From Lepas anatifera (Eukaryota > Arthropoda > Thecostraca > Lepadidae): a DNA stretch of 64,000 bases. The stretch is taken from the NCBI GenBank assembly GCA_034440635.1, contig JAOTON010001669.1, positions 2,422,501 to 2,486,500 on the forward strand. Direction: 5' to 3'. The translations under genes were made by a program, and so were the position numbers. Of this stretch, positions 11,160 to 23,336 are shown piece by piece (the stretch's first letter is position 1; each line of letters starts with the position of its first letter). Under the pieces are notes generated by a model. That model ran no database searches and had not been told where the DNA came from. It saw nothing but the letters and a program-made list of their open reading frames with translations.

Positions 11160-14100
11160 ACCCAGCTGCTGAATGTCTACTCCAGGACTGTGTTGAATTT
11201 CCCAGACCGTCCGCTGACCGGAAAGACTTGGCTGCCGCCACAGTCTAGACGCGAGGCGATACTCAAAGCAAGCGATGTCATCCAGGGCCGTCCAAGCCAA
11301 CTGATCCCCCCGAAACGAAAACTATTTCCCACGAGAAAGTATTCAAATGTGTTGCAACGCCATGTGAATTTTACGGCGCGAAGGGTGCGAGCAGAACTGG
11401 CCATGTTCAGGTCAGAGCAATGTAGAGGTCAGCAGAGGTCAAACAACTTCCCGTGATGATATAGTACAATTTGACGTATTCGTGCCGAACCTTGGACTAA
11501 ATAAACTCGCACCCATTATTCGGGCATAATTGCAGTCATTTTATCTCCTCAAGTCGAATGATGTTTTATACTAGGCCAAAATGTTTAAATTTGACATGAC
11601 CCGATGAAGCTCTTCAATATCATCCTCGGTACCAACCTGGCTGCTATGTGTGTGAAGGGGGGTGAACGGATTGATGGCCTAGTGAACGTTTTGCTTTGAT
11701 TCATTCCAAAGTTGTGGTTCAGGCCCGAATGCCTGCAGCCGGTCCTTGATGGACTGCTGGCCCAAGGCCTCAGCGTTTCTCTGAAATGTGTCGAGAATTT
11801 GTGTTATTTAGTACTTGCTAATTCTGGCTTGCTTTCTGCCGACCAGCAGGAATTCTGTGGTTTCTTCATGTACGTAATGTAATGGGGACGTCATTGAGCT
11901 GAGCTGACTGCAGGACGCTGATGCATAATAAAACTGGGATGGTGGTGTTACAGCCCTCCGCAGTGCACTTAGTTTCGGCATGCAAATTGCACAAATACAT
12001 TGTACCAGTGAATATATCATCATCGTCATTATTGGGGTTTTAGGGGTGCGTCGACTGCGACGGTCATTTTGCGCCTTCTTCAGCGAGTTTGTTTTGGGGG
12101 GGGGGTGAGGTCTCTGTGGACCCTGATAAACTAATGTTGTGGAAGGATGAGACGTAAGGTATGCGATGCACGGCGGTGCTGTCTGTGGCATGCTTCCGGC
12201 CACTTCCAAAGACCTCACGGGATGTAGTCTTATAGAGGCTCATCGCTCCCCATCCCAGTGGATTGAAAGTGCAACATTCTCTCAGATCCAGGGTCCCGCC
12301 AGCTCAACATACATGCATTGACCCTAAGCGGTTGGCATTAAGGATGATCTGCGTGTTTCCTGGTGCAGGGAGCCCCCTGCATGAGCTTAGTGTCAACATT
12401 TTGGGCTTAGTGATGAGCCCAATGATTGTTTTATATTTTATGAGCTTAGTGACAAGTATTTGGCACCGAAGTAGGTAAGGGCCCGTCTTTAAATTACGTG
12501 ACACAAAGGGGGAGGTAACCAAACCGTTATCATCTAACGTTAGGCATGGGTGTAAAAAATGCTGCGTGGGCATTGGCGGATGCAGAAGGGGGTTCTTTCC
12601 ATGGCCTCACAATAGCGCTGGAAGTGGAGGGGGCGGGGTGAAACTATCTTTTTGTACCCCCAAAGGCCGGGGAGAAATTTGGGAAAAAGGTGTTTACACT
12701 AGGTCTTTCGGGCAATTAAATATTCGCTCCCCCTCCCCCCCCCCAGAGAGCGATCATGTACTTGGAGAGGTAGCTTATACTAGGTCTGTCGAGCACCCAA
12801 ATCGCACGTCCCCCTCGAGGGGGAGCGGCAGACATGGGTTTGCTCCCCCACCAAAAAAACTGGTCTGCGTCTGCCCCTGTGCGTGGGGCGGGGGAAGGTA
12901 AAAATAGCACAAAAATGCGTTGCGTATGCATCGACGGCCTCAAAGTGTGTCGTACGTGGGTTGGTCTAATCAGGGGGTGGACATGAGATACTTCTCTAGA
13001 ATTCTGGGGGGTTTTGAAGGTTCCATTTCTGGTTCAAACAGTTTTTTTGCAGCAAAATTTAAGATGTAGTTCCAATGGGACTGTTTGCAGGGGTTTGGGG
13101 CACGGGCCAGTGGGAAAATTTAAGTGGTGCTTAAGGGTATATTTTTGCTTTTAGGTATGTAAAATTGATCAGGCTATCTTCTGGGTGCTTTTTTAGTCCC
13201 TGAAGTGCTTTTATAATAAGGAAAATCCACGATGAACTTCATGCTAATTCCTTCAGAATTCTGTTTCCAACGTTTCGCCTAAACAATCAAAACGCTGTAT
13301 TCTCTCTTATGCTAGCAAAACCAAAGGTATCTTGAACAAAACCCTTCACAATACTACCATATCCTCAACATGCTGCCAAATAAGGCAGTCAGCTGGCTGT
13401 CATGTCCGAACCGTATCTATAGTAACCGTGGATCTAATTGCCTTCTTTTGTCGTACATCTAACTACAGCACGGATCTCGGCTCTGACCTTGGCCTGTCCT
13501 GGTGGGCGAATTATTACGAGGCATTGATGACCTAGACATTTACTGTGTGCGGGTGTAAGTACGTCAAGACAAGTTTTTTGTAGTAATGTGGCTTAAATGT
13601 GAGCTTACATGTCCGTGATTATACTAAGTAGGGCGCGGGCTCAACAGGATTCTGTGAGAACCGAACACTCCGATGTCTGTTTGATCGGTATGGCCACACA
13701 AGATGGCCACACAGTTGGCTGCGTTTTGTCTCCAAGCTAATCCTCGGAGACTCCGTTTTTTATTTGCATTTAGTAATTCGCACGTACCTAGTGGTGAACT
13801 GCACAACCACCCTCGAAAGGATATCTTGAGGATGGTTAGTGACTATATTACTCAGTGTTAGATCTGCCTTTGGAGCAGTTGTTGTTTGTTGGTGAGTGGT
13901 TGTCGCCTTTTGGTGAGGGGTTGTTGCTGCTTTGATGGGTGAATCAGACTCGATTGGGGGCGGAGCGGTGGAAGTTGCTATTTTTGTTATGTACGCCCCG
14001 CCTTTTTTCAGAAAGAAGCTTGTCCATGGGCACCTCCTCATCGCTCGGAGAAATTGCTCCTCGCATCTGACACGGAAATCCACCGTGCATGCAGTTAAGC

Positions 14101-14254
14101 TTTAAGGCAAAAATGATCTGCAAAGCCCCTGCTCCTGCTTTCTTCAGAACTATGCGCACGCGAACAGGGCAAGGCACTTGGCTGTAGCTGGTTCGCCCGT
14201 TTTTTAGCCGTATGGGTCACTGAAATTATTTTACCGGAATATTTTACCTGTTTA
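11160..14254. other. No exon recognised; possible hAT-type fragment
   Basis: This is upstream of the RPB9 exon and is probably intron or intergenic DNA. The open frame at 11157-11456 has no recognised motif. At about 12566 GCATTGGCGGATGCAG resembles the left end of the local hAT-type MITEs (CAGTGGCGGATCCAGG), but I could not pair it with a right end and duplication. I looked for other RPB9 exons (zinc-ribbon 1, CXXC pairs) here and did not find them. Confidence 0.5.
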
Positions 14255-14454
14255 CCTGCTGCCTTCCTTTGAAGCAGATGCGGCTCTTCACGTGTTTAAC
14301 CCTCACCGCCGCCCTTGGCAGGAGGAGGTGTGGCACTGCTACCCGCGTAACCCTTGCTGCTGTCCTTTGAAGGAGGAGATGCGGTGCTTCTACCTGTGTA
14401 ACCCTTGCTGTCGTCCTTTGCAGGAGGAGATGCGGCTATACTACGTTTGCACCA
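14255..14454 (+). repeat. 51-bp tandem repeat spanning the RPB9 splice acceptor
   Basis: Units begin at 14302, 14353 and 14404, exactly 51 bases apart, with a shorter first unit from about 14255. Each unit holds a pyrimidine-rich CCTTTG stretch, an AG, and GAGGAGATGCGG-like exon sequence. The last unit (CCTTTGCAG then GAGGAGATGCGG) is the real acceptor and start of the last RPB9 exon. 51 is a multiple of three, and units 2 to 4 stay open in the exon frame from the ATG at 14292, so a splice at an earlier copy would add 17 or 34 residues without a frameshift. Confidence 0.9.
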
Positions 14455-14486
14455 ATCCGGACTGCAAGCATCGCTGGTCGGAGTGA
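14424..14486 (+). CDS. POLR2I: RNA polymerase II subunit RPB9, last coding exon
   Basis: The exon encodes EEMRLYYVCTNPDCKHRWSE and a TGA stop. This is the C-terminal half of the TFIIS-like second zinc ribbon of RPB9: the family ends in an MRLYYVC...HRW(T/S)E tail, with the last two zinc-binding cysteines spaced C-X4-C, as seen here. RPB9 is a small core subunit of RNA polymerase II that acts in start-site choice, elongation and fidelity in the nucleus. The acceptor is CCTTTGCAG ending at 14423, phase 0. Earlier exons (zinc ribbon 1 and the start) were not found in the window. They may lie before position 1, or this could be a displaced exon. A polyadenylation signal follows at 14839. The tandem duplication over its acceptor is odd and described separately. 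Confidence 0.85.
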   Translation, partial: EEMRLYYVCTNPDCKHRWSE

Positions 14487-14838
14487 TACGTTAGCTGTTG
14501 TCTGTAACCCGCACATCATCAGCCACCGGTCTCTGCCCAGACTGGAGTCGCTCGGGTCCGAGGGAAGCGTGTGGCGTCGCCTATAACTGTCATCGTCCGT
14601 TGCCCGACCCTGTCCAGTCTGGTCCTTCTTTTGGCCATCCTGGAATGTCAGATTGGCCGATATCGAATAAGATAATGTGTTTTCTTATCGTAATGTCAAT
14701 TGTGGCGATGTCTGTGATCCAGAAGGCTGTCATAGGCTTTGTTTTTATCGGCTATCCCTCTGTAAAAATATTTGAAACCAGCTGATAGCTGTCACACCGC
14801 AGGAGGCTTCCGACCACCCATAAACTTTGACATCTCGT

Positions 14839-14844
14839 AATAAA
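14839..14844 (+). promoter_or_regulatory. Candidate polyadenylation signal AATAAA for RPB9
   Basis: The first AATAAA after the RPB9 stop codon, about 350 bases downstream. A second one lies at 15042-15047. Which is used cannot be told from sequence. Confidence 0.4.
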
Positions 14845-16884
14845 CGTCATCGATTGATGCCATCGATTTCTGAGTCCGTGCGAATCATTGAGATGTTGAG
14901 ATTGATTGCGGTCAGGTTTGTCCTTTTTCCCGAAGGCAGAGAAAAGAGGAACTCGTACCGCTCGAGAGGTGACGCGTCGAATCGTTCTTGTAAAATTGTA
15001 CACATCCTACTCATTTTTGTATTTACATCTGAATCATCACTAATAAACACTACATAGTTGTCAAGGCAATGGCTTTACTTTCACTCATCCCTTGCTATAG
15101 CACTACATCGCTGAAATCGACGAATATCTTGCGACTTTGACCGTGTTGGAAGCTGCGGGAGAACAATGGACTCTTCCCGTCGGCGCTGTCGCTCCAGCTT
15201 TAACGGCCCAGAGCTGGCTGATGATGCAGGGGAATTGCAACCGACAATGCACCGCATTCAGACAAAACGAGCCACCTTGACACCTTGAAACGCGACACAC
15301 ACACTTCGTTCAAAGACGTGCAGCAATCTGCCGCTGTTGACGGGCTGACCCTGACGCCTTCACTGCCAGCCGCACGGCCAGTCCTGCCGCACGCTAACAC
15401 TAAACAGGAGATGCGGCGCGGTGCGGCATGTCGTCACTCGGAGCCCTAAGTGATGTGTCGCCCCGCGCACAGCCGCCGCTTCCGCGCCGTTATCTGCGCC
15501 TGTCGAAGGCAGTGAGGAGCCGAGCCGTGCCGCTCCACCACTGCGCATCACGGCCTCCTCCCTCGGTCTGCTGGGCCGCTCTCCGTTGTTTAGGTGTCGC
15601 GTTGAATTCTGCACACTCGCGTCCGAGCGCCGTTTTCAGGCCCGTCTCGTCGCTTTTGTGCGTGTTACGAGACTGACCTCGCGCGGTTGACGATTGTAGG
15701 CCGCCCTGCGAGTGGGTAGTAGCCTTGGGTCAGCGAGGAATTAGATAAGTAGGGTTTTGAAATCCCTATAGTGAACTTCTGCCCCATCTAATTTGTGAGA
15801 GATCTGAAACCGTTCTACTTGTCATCACGCATCTCCTCATCACACGCTGAAACCAGAGTTTCACTGCGACAACTCTGCCGGGGCATCCCCCAGTTTCTAT
15901 TTTCACTGCCCGTCCGCCCCTCCGTTCACACGCTCCTTGTACTCGCGGGTAGTACAATGCTCCCAATCGCAGCGTGCACCATGAGCAGCCAAAAGTCCTA
16001 CAGCACCGTTAGGTCGTGCCCAGAGGCTGCCGCAGACGCTGAGTCCTACGCCGACAACGCCGCCGTCCAGACGGCAGAGTCGTGTCTAGATCGCCATCGG
16101 GTCCTCCGCCGCTCTCGCCGCCGACCCTGGAGATCGTTGCACTGCTGTCGATTTTCGGGGTTTACGTATCGTCGACCTCCGTTACCGATGCTTATCTTTT
16201 TTCTTATTGCTTATCTGATGCTTATATCTTCATCGAATGCACATTTTTGTTGCTGTGCGCGATTTTTTGCGATCTTTACACCGGTGGGGGAACTTTATTG
16301 TCCTCGGGATCGGATCGCTTTTCTGCACTGTCGACACGGAGGGCGTGTGAGAATCGCTACTCTCCGATGTACTTTTGAACAGTGTTCGTCTAAATGCTGA
16401 GTCAAAGCCGCGCGTCCGGAAGATGTGTGCCGTTGATTGGGTGTGAAGATAAGATGAATCCTGCCGTGCTTTCGCGCGACACCTTCCAACCTTGGACTGA
16501 CTGATGCCAGCGTGTGGCTACGAGGTCGTCTGTACAAGAGTTAGCTGGCACATCCGCCGACCTAACCCCTCACCTAGCAACGGCCGACAGTCGCTCATTT
16601 AGAAGCCACTCCGTTTGCCACCGGCCACCCTTGAGTATACACTAGCGTTATGGGCCCGGTCGGGAGGGTGGTGGTGTCCGGTGTCTTCGGCGACCGGTGC
16701 TGTCGGTGGGACAGCCTGAGGCAGGCGCTGCCGTCGGCAAGCAGCGATGTCGGCTCACAGCTTGTCGGCCTGCGTCAGCAGCTCTTCAATGAAGGCCTGG
16801 CGAGCACACAATAACCGTGTCAGCGGCGCCCCCGGGCTGGTTAGTGGTGTCATACACGCGCCGTAACACGGTGTCAATACACTG
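14845..16884. other. Includes a CpG-rich block; no gene assigned
   Basis: From about 15360 to 15680 the DNA is GC- and CpG-rich and could be a promoter or first-exon region. A 201-residue frame at 15795-16400 has no recognisable domain, has a cysteine- and arginine-rich translation, and overlaps frames on the other strand, so I do not call it a gene. Confidence 0.4.
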
Positions 16885-17052
16885 CATGAAGACAGTGGCG
16901 GATCCAGGATCCCATTTCGGGAGGAGGGGCTCGAGCCTCCCCGCCATTGCCTCGGATCAGCCTCCGCCTATGTATTAACGATATACACTCGGACATTGGG
17001 GGAGGTAGTTTCAGCCCTCTAGCCCCCCCTTGTATCCGCCACTACATGTAGA
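16885..17052. mobile_element. hAT-type MITE, 152 bp, with 8-bp duplication
   Basis: The element runs 16893-17044. It starts CAGTGGCGGATCCAGG and ends with the near inverse CCTTGTATCCGCCACTA. It is flanked by CATGAAGA (16885-16892) and CATGTAGA (17045-17052), a 7/8 match. Eight-bp duplications with short CA...TG ends are typical of hAT transposons. It is the same family as 32781-32946 and 34463-34668: all share an internal GCTCGAGC(C/T)T and a following CCTCGG. Confidence 0.8.
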
Positions 17053-17291
17053 CATTATCTTCTGGGGCATAACTTGGTATGTTCTAAGTCCGTAGCGGCC
17101 AGCGATCCTACTGATGTATGCTTTCAACTGGGCCATTGTCCTTGGAAGGGCCGGGTTTCTGCACTCCCCTTACTGTTTGTTTTGTCAGTTTCAGTTGGTG
17201 TGATAAACAGCCAACCTTTCAGTGCAGGAGCAGTGCAGCAATGATACCAGTCTGAAGACAGGTTGGTTCCAGAATGGCAACTTTGTCTTCG

Positions 17292-17705
17292 GTAAGAGGC
17301 TGTTCATGAAGTACATCCCTCGCCGGGGAGGGAGGGGTCGGCCGAAAAGTGACGCGCCATATTCAGTAAGGGGCTGTTCATAAAGTACATCACTCGCCGG
17401 GGAGGGAGGGGTCGGCCGAAAAGTGATGTGCCATATTCAGTTTATAAAGGACATCACTCGTCGAGAGGAGGGAGGGGGTCAAACTTAAAGTGACGTGTCA
17501 TATTTAGTAAGGAGCTGTTTATAAAGGACATCACTCGCCGAGAGGAGGGAGGGGTCGACCGAAAAGTGACGTGCCATATATAGTAAGTGGCTGTTTATAA
17601 AGGACATCACTCGTCGAGGGGAGGCAGGGTGTTGGCCGAAGAGTAACGATCAATTGTGCGGTAATGGGGGAGGGGGGGTCTGGCCGAAAAGTGACTTACC
17701 ATAAC
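17292..17705 (+). repeat. Tandem repeat, period about 75 bp, about five units
   Basis: Units start TAAG(A/G)GGCTGTTCATAAAG at 17292 and 17367. A shortened unit follows at about 17440, then units at about 17508 and 17584, and a tail to 17705. Each has CATCACTCGCCG, a GGAGGGAGGGG purine run, and AAAAGTGACGTGCCATAT. A related stretch with AAAAGTGACGTGTCA recurs near 18893. GGCTGTTCATAAAG resembles a terminal motif seen in many invertebrate MITEs (general recollection), so this may be a tandem MITE derivative. Confidence 0.8.
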
Positions 17706-19904
17706 ACTGGTGGCTGCCGTTGATATTTTTATCGTTGGTCTTTTACTATTAAGTATTGAGCCTTTCGGTTTGACGGGGAAGGTGGAGCTGCCCAACATTA
17801 GGACTGGGCCCCAGCGGAAACATCACGTTTGATCTTCGACCTCGCTTCGTGCCTGCAACGTCAGAGCAAGCGGAGATGAATGCCTTTAACACGCTCAGTG
17901 GAGTGGGTCCTGAAGTGTCCCCCCACCTGTTTTCCGAGGTGGGCGGAGAACCGTTCGCAGCCGGGAAACGCCATGTGGCTGCATTTGACAGAATACATGA
18001 ACGCCTCGATTGGTGAAAGAATTTTGAAAATCGGTCAATAACTGTTTACTTAAGACTTTCAAAGTTTATATTTTCAGTATATATCATTCAAGTCTATATA
18101 TTATTGAACTATATTTTGAGACCGTTGGATTCGTGCGATCGTACCAGTTCGCATGCACTGTAGATCGAGTGGTGACGTAATAACGCCATATAATCGGGAT
18201 AATAAGTCCAGGTCACCCCACATGACGGTCAAGTGCATTGACTCCAGAGTTCCGGTCAGATGACATTATTTAGTATGGCGTATGCTATGGTATGAATTCT
18301 AGTCAAAGCCACTCAGTGTCAAGGTCAAGGTCACAGCTCAAGGTAAATAATATTTTTCAAAATTACACCCTCATTTCCCGCCCAAATGCTGCCATTTGTA
18401 TTGTACATTACTGGGGATATGTCACACACTGTCACATTTTTACATTATGTCAAAGGTCAAGGACCTTGAACGACCTTGACCTCAAAATTTCAGAGAGCAT
18501 TGTTTAGGTTCTCCCCTCTATAATCTTTGTCCGCTTTCAGTGTATTCCGGGCTTTTCCCGCATAATCACGGCATTCCCAATAGGTCTCCAGCACGGTCCA
18601 TATGTGACCTTTACGACCTCGTTTGGCCTTGGAGATGTTGACCTAGGTCAAAGAAACTTGGTTATAACTTAGATTTCTGTCGCCCGCACATACCCCCGAG
18701 CGGACGTTTTTCTAGCCCTCTTAGTTTTCGAGATCTTAGCAGGGCACTTTAAGGCTTCCCCCTCCACTGCGCGTTGATGCCAGACCCCTCACCATTGCGC
18801 GTGTAAATGCGAGGGGTTTGCCGGCAAGTAACGCATGACATTGGAGGTCCCCGGAAAATGACAGGATGAAATGGGGGGCTTCCCTCAAAAGTGACGTGTC
18901 AACGCGGGGAAGGGCGTTGAAAAATCTTCCAAAAAAGTGACGTCATTTATAAACGGCTCCTAACTAGAAAACCTAAGTAGATATTTTTCGGAGTACGGCA
19001 TCGAGGAGCGTGATTGTAATAAGATGTGTTACAAATTGGCCTTTCTCGAATCCTGGATGCACAATATTGCACACGCACATTGATTATATATTCGGGCACG
19101 CTATGATTATATATTCGGCTCACACTGTGGTCCAACATTTTTCTGATCGTCAATTGCCTTCATGAAGATTCTAAGAAAGGTTTGTATCAATATGCTTCGT
19201 TTATTTCCCCCGTGTGATAATCGATCGTTTCAAACAGGGTCGTTGGTGAAAAGTAAGCTGTGCGCTGATTCAAGGGCACTCGGATCTGTTAAGCCCAAAA
19301 ATCGCCATCGGCTCTTCCCGCACCTGCACGCCATGGATCGAGTGATAGTGCACGACATGGCCCGATCGATTGCACATGTTTCAGTCACGTGAAGAAACAC
19401 TGATGCGCTGAACGAGCGAACGCTTAATACAATCACAGAATCGGCTGCGTGGCGGAGCTTATCGTGCACCAATTTTTCGCTCCGAAGATTTGAGTGTCCT
19501 TGAATTTTCGTAAAGTGCTTTTTCGCAGGGGTTCCGTAGAGGAATGACTACCCTTATCAAGACAAGGTATTTAATCAGTAATACAATAAAAATGAACAAA
19601 TAATGGGTAAAGATAAGGTTTTTACTCTTGCATGCCAAAAAGACAAAATCAGAGCCCTCGTGATTTCAGACTTATTAAAGTACGACCTGCACCAGAAGAA
19701 GTTTCAAATCGGCAAAATGTTGTAATAAATGAATATTTCTCGGAAGGAAATAACGCTGCAAGTACCTTCATTTTTACGTTCTGAACAATGTATTTTTAGT
19801 TGCAAACTGTGCATACTGTGCAAACGTGCATTTGTTTACTGTGCATTTTAATTTGGACACACACTCGACGCTTTGGGTACGGGGGACAAACTACGTTTGT
19901 ACTT
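17706..19904. other. No gene; a TTAA-family fragment and repeat debris
   Basis: About 18090-18745 is rich in GGTCA words and ends with TTTTTCTAGCCCTCTTAG and CGAGATCTT, which closely match the right interior of the complete MITE at 20850-21970 (near 21890). It appears to be a truncated copy. 18830-18965 repeats the AAAAGTGACGT word of the 75-bp array. 18966-19904 shows nothing recognisable. Confidence 0.5.
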
Positions 19905-20265
19905 TTTAAAGGTTGGCTTAGTAGAGGAGATGGTACCTCCTCCTCTCCCCGTAGGGTTTCTCATAAATGGATAAAAACGCTTGCGCGCAGCGATGCCGTA
20001 CCTGATATAGGTGGTGCTTGCACTTTTTCGTAACTCGTAAAAAAATGTCAGACCCAGATCATCTCAAGTCACTTAAATAATTCAGGTCAAGTGACCTCTC
20101 CTCCAAAAATATTTAGAGATGCAGCAGTAAGAGCAGACTTAACATGCTGATATAAGATTGGCGTCACCAAAAAAAACAACTTGTGCTAACAGGATTTTGT
20201 ATATCGATGACCTGGAGTCAGGCAGGGGCCGTGACCTCTCCATTGGAAATACACAGGTAAGTTGT
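19905..20265 (+). repeat. Truncated TTAA-family copy
   Basis: GTAGGGTTTCTCATAAATGG followed by a GCGCGCAGCGATGCC part, then TCAGGTCAAGTGACCTC and GGTCACGG-like interior words, track the left half of the copies at 6170 and 20850 in the same order. It stops at about 20265, where unrelated sequence starts. Confidence 0.6.
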
Positions 20266-20845
20266 ATTAAGTTCGATAGCTTCGGAGGGAATGGCAGCAA
20301 AGTATTTGCAAAACTGTAAATAGTAGCGCAGTAGTGGCAGCGATTTCCATAACCAAAAAGTAGCTGGTAGCGGACTCCAAATAGTTCAAAAGCTTTACCG
20401 CTGCCGAAAACTTTTTAAGAGGGTAGCCACTCCCAAAAAGGAAATTGAAATGGAAAGAAACGTGTTTCTCCAACAGAAAACGAAAGGTGATTGATGAAAT
20501 ATTTTCGTGGTTTGTTTTTGTTTGCATATCTTACCAGAAAATGTAGTTTTGCATATCTTACAAAAAATGTCGTTTTTATTTAATTTACAGATAAGCAGTA
20601 GTTTTACTTCAAATTGATGAGGAAAAAAACAATGGAAAGCCCCTTTTGGGTAGCATTTTTGTTGCGCTTTATAATAGAAGGTAGCAGAAGGGAAGAAGCG
20701 GGTGGTGGTTTTGCGATTTTGAAAAAGCAGCGCTAGAAGGGGAAGCGGTTTCAACTAACCAATCTAGTGGAAACAGTGGTAGCGGTTTCGAAACGTTTGA
20801 TAGTGGCGCCTCTAACAGAAATCTACGAGCTCTAAAAGCTAAAAC
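20266..20845. other. AT-rich stretch, unassigned
   Basis: Contains GTAGCGG/GTGGCAGCG words near both ends (20330 and 20775), which could be remnants of an inverted repeat, and an open frame on the minus strand with no recognised domain. Confidence 0.4.
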
Positions 20846-21974
20846 ATAACCTTCGCCCGGGTGGGGGTTTTTAGACCCCCTCGGGTTTTTCAAGCGACCA
20901 AAAACGACGGGCGCAGCGCCGCCAAACTTAGTCTAGCTGTTCCTTCATCATTTTTACATCTTCCTGAAAATTTTGGTAGGTCATATCAGGTCGGTCACAG
21001 CCAGGTGAAGTGACCTCACCTAAAAATACTTAGGACCGCATAACTAAAGAAGGGTCGTCGATCAGTTGAAACTCTACCACGTATTGGGCCCGGGAGCTAC
21101 AACATTTGTTCCGGGGTTTTTGATATTGGTGACCTAAGGTCATGTGCGAGGATGACCTCCCATTGTCAATACATGGGGAAAATCCGAATGAGCTTTTTCA
21201 GTAAGTGTGGATGGAATCACAACATCGGTTGCGACTTGCTCTTAGCCCATTTCTGGCTGATGCCAAATTTTTGACTTGTGACCTTAAAGGTCACCTTAGG
21301 TCAATAGAATTTTTGGTGTTATTCTCTATAAATTTTGAATAAAATAAGATAGAGCTTTTATTTTGTCACCAAAGTGTTTGTATAGTCACTGGAAGTCAAA
21401 TGATATACATCTGACTATACCAGGTCAAGTTGGGTCAGACCGTTGACCTGGGTCAGGTCAAATTCTTAAATTTTACCTGGCATAGCAATATCATATATCA
21501 TTCGATTCGTATTGACGGAGGATTGCAATGGTGCATAACTATGGCTGTATCTTGTTTGGTTTGGAAGCTATTAGCGAAAAAGTAAACGCCCTTATGCATG
21601 GGTGGCTATGACATTCCGAAGAATATGCCAATATTTGTGACCTGTAGCTCCCTAGGCTTTGACCTGACACGAAAATGAATGTCACTGTATGAAAGCGCAT
21701 CTAGACTTTCGAATGGTGTTAGAAAATGTTTCTGCTATTTGGTTTCTGAGATATATGAGGTTTTCTTAGTACACCTCATATTAGGATTTTGACCTATTTT
21801 GACCTCTGGTGACCTTGATATTGACCTGACAAGAAAATGACCGGTATTTTCGATATCATTTTCGAAGAGCTTTCGATTGCCTTTTGGTTTTTCTAGTCTC
21901 TTAGTTTTTGAGATCGGGGGTCTTTTAGCCCCCCACCGGGCAGGTGGCTCGTACCGCCACCGGGCAAGGGATAA
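20846..21974 (+). mobile_element. Complete ATAA-flanked member of the TTAA MITE family
   Basis: ATAA at 20846-20849 is followed by CCTTCGCCCGGGTGG. The right end CCACCGGGCAAGGG is followed by ATAA at 21971-21974. The 1121 bp between are non-coding and carry many GGTCA/TGACC words. Subterminal parts (GACCCCCTCGGGTTTTTC, then a CGCAGCGCCGCC stretch) match the other family members. It differs from the 8298 and 43214 copies in having ATAA rather than TTAA at both ends. Confidence 0.75.
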
Positions 21975-23336
21975 AACATCTGGGTAAAACATCACGTTGG
22001 CGTCAATTGTTCCGGCTTTATCCTTTTTGGGCATTGATGTTTTTCCTCTTCGGACTGTTAGGTGCACAGTCTGTTCCAGTCAACAGTGTGCTTGCTGTGC
22101 TCATGGATTAATCGCACGTGATAAAGATAAGTTTACCATAGAATGACACGGGGGAGGAACCGAGATGAAAAATTTCCGCAAGTGGTGGCTTACCGGGAAA
22201 TGTATGTATCTTCTATCGGTTGCAACTGTATGACCAGTCCCGGCTTTGACGATGTTTTAATTGTTTGATACTGGGGTGAGTTTGGCTGTGTTTTTGGAAT
22301 TTCAAATGGCTTTGCAGACTGTTGCCTTACATTATCGTATTACGTCACATAGTTGTATAGTTTAGGTCATTTCCGCAAGATCAGTAACTAAACTAGGACC
22401 ACCCGAACAAAAAAGCTTGTTGGTTTTGGAGTCTGTGAATGGCTATGAAAGGTATGTTTCTTTGGCTCCGGTTCAGACTAGTGAACATGTGCGCTTTGTT
22501 GCCATGAAGTGCTCATATAAATGCCACCGAACGTGCTGTATTATGCTCGGAATATGCACCCTGAATTTTCAGGTGCGCAGTATCGGATCTAGGCCAGTGA
22601 TTTGGGGGGCAACAGAGCCTAAAATCGCTGAAAACAATAATATTTCTGAACAAGTGCAAAAATAGGATTTTGGGGGCAAATGACCCCAAAAAATGTGCAC
22701 CCTGGATCCGTCCTTGTCCGTTCCGTACCCTCGTTGAAGCCGTTTTGACCAGATTGTTTTTCAGCAACCGCGGCCGTCACCTCGTCCATTTTCTTAGCTC
22801 CTTTTGACTGAAACCTTGAAACCCTCTCCCGAATGTCCATCCAAATTAATGGATGTCGTGGAGAAGAGAGTGGGCTCCACTGCGGAATTCCCCTCAGGCA
22901 TGCTTCAGTCTCATCCTTCTGGTCGGCTTTTTGCCGTTTTCGGGATGTGTCACGGCCATGAATATTCGAACAACCTTGGTCGCCGCCGTCTCGTGTTCTG
23001 ACACGGCCCCGCGTCAGCATCACGGCCTCTTGGCACCGACCCATTGTCGGAGATTACGAGCCTCCGGACCAACTCAATACCTTCCAATTACCAGTTTTGA
23101 ATTTTACCGACGGCTAGAATGCAGACACACAGCCTGTGGTCCATGTATCAGGTAGCCCGAGTACCATGTTCTGCTCTGCCTAATATTGCTTCTTTGCCTG
23201 TGCAGTCTAAAAGTATGGCCTGCAAACGTTCTTGATATTTTTCATGCTCAACCCAAAAAAGATATTGATCCAGAGTCCTGATGACTTCAGTTCGCTTCCA
23301 CCGTGATGTCACCACAGCCAACTCTGTTATTTTGTC
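21975..23336. other. No gene recognised; possible decayed hAT-type MITE
   Basis: 22575-22715 begins with CAGTATCGGATCTAGG and ends with CCTGGATCCGTCCTTG, which resemble the two ends of the local hAT-type MITEs, but the flanks do not match. No convincing exon was seen on either strand. Confidence 0.4.

Noticed and set aside
15795..16400. 201-residue open frame on the plus strand
   Set aside because: No recognised domain, unusual Cys/Arg/Ser-rich composition, competing frames on both strands and no splice or start context that stands out.
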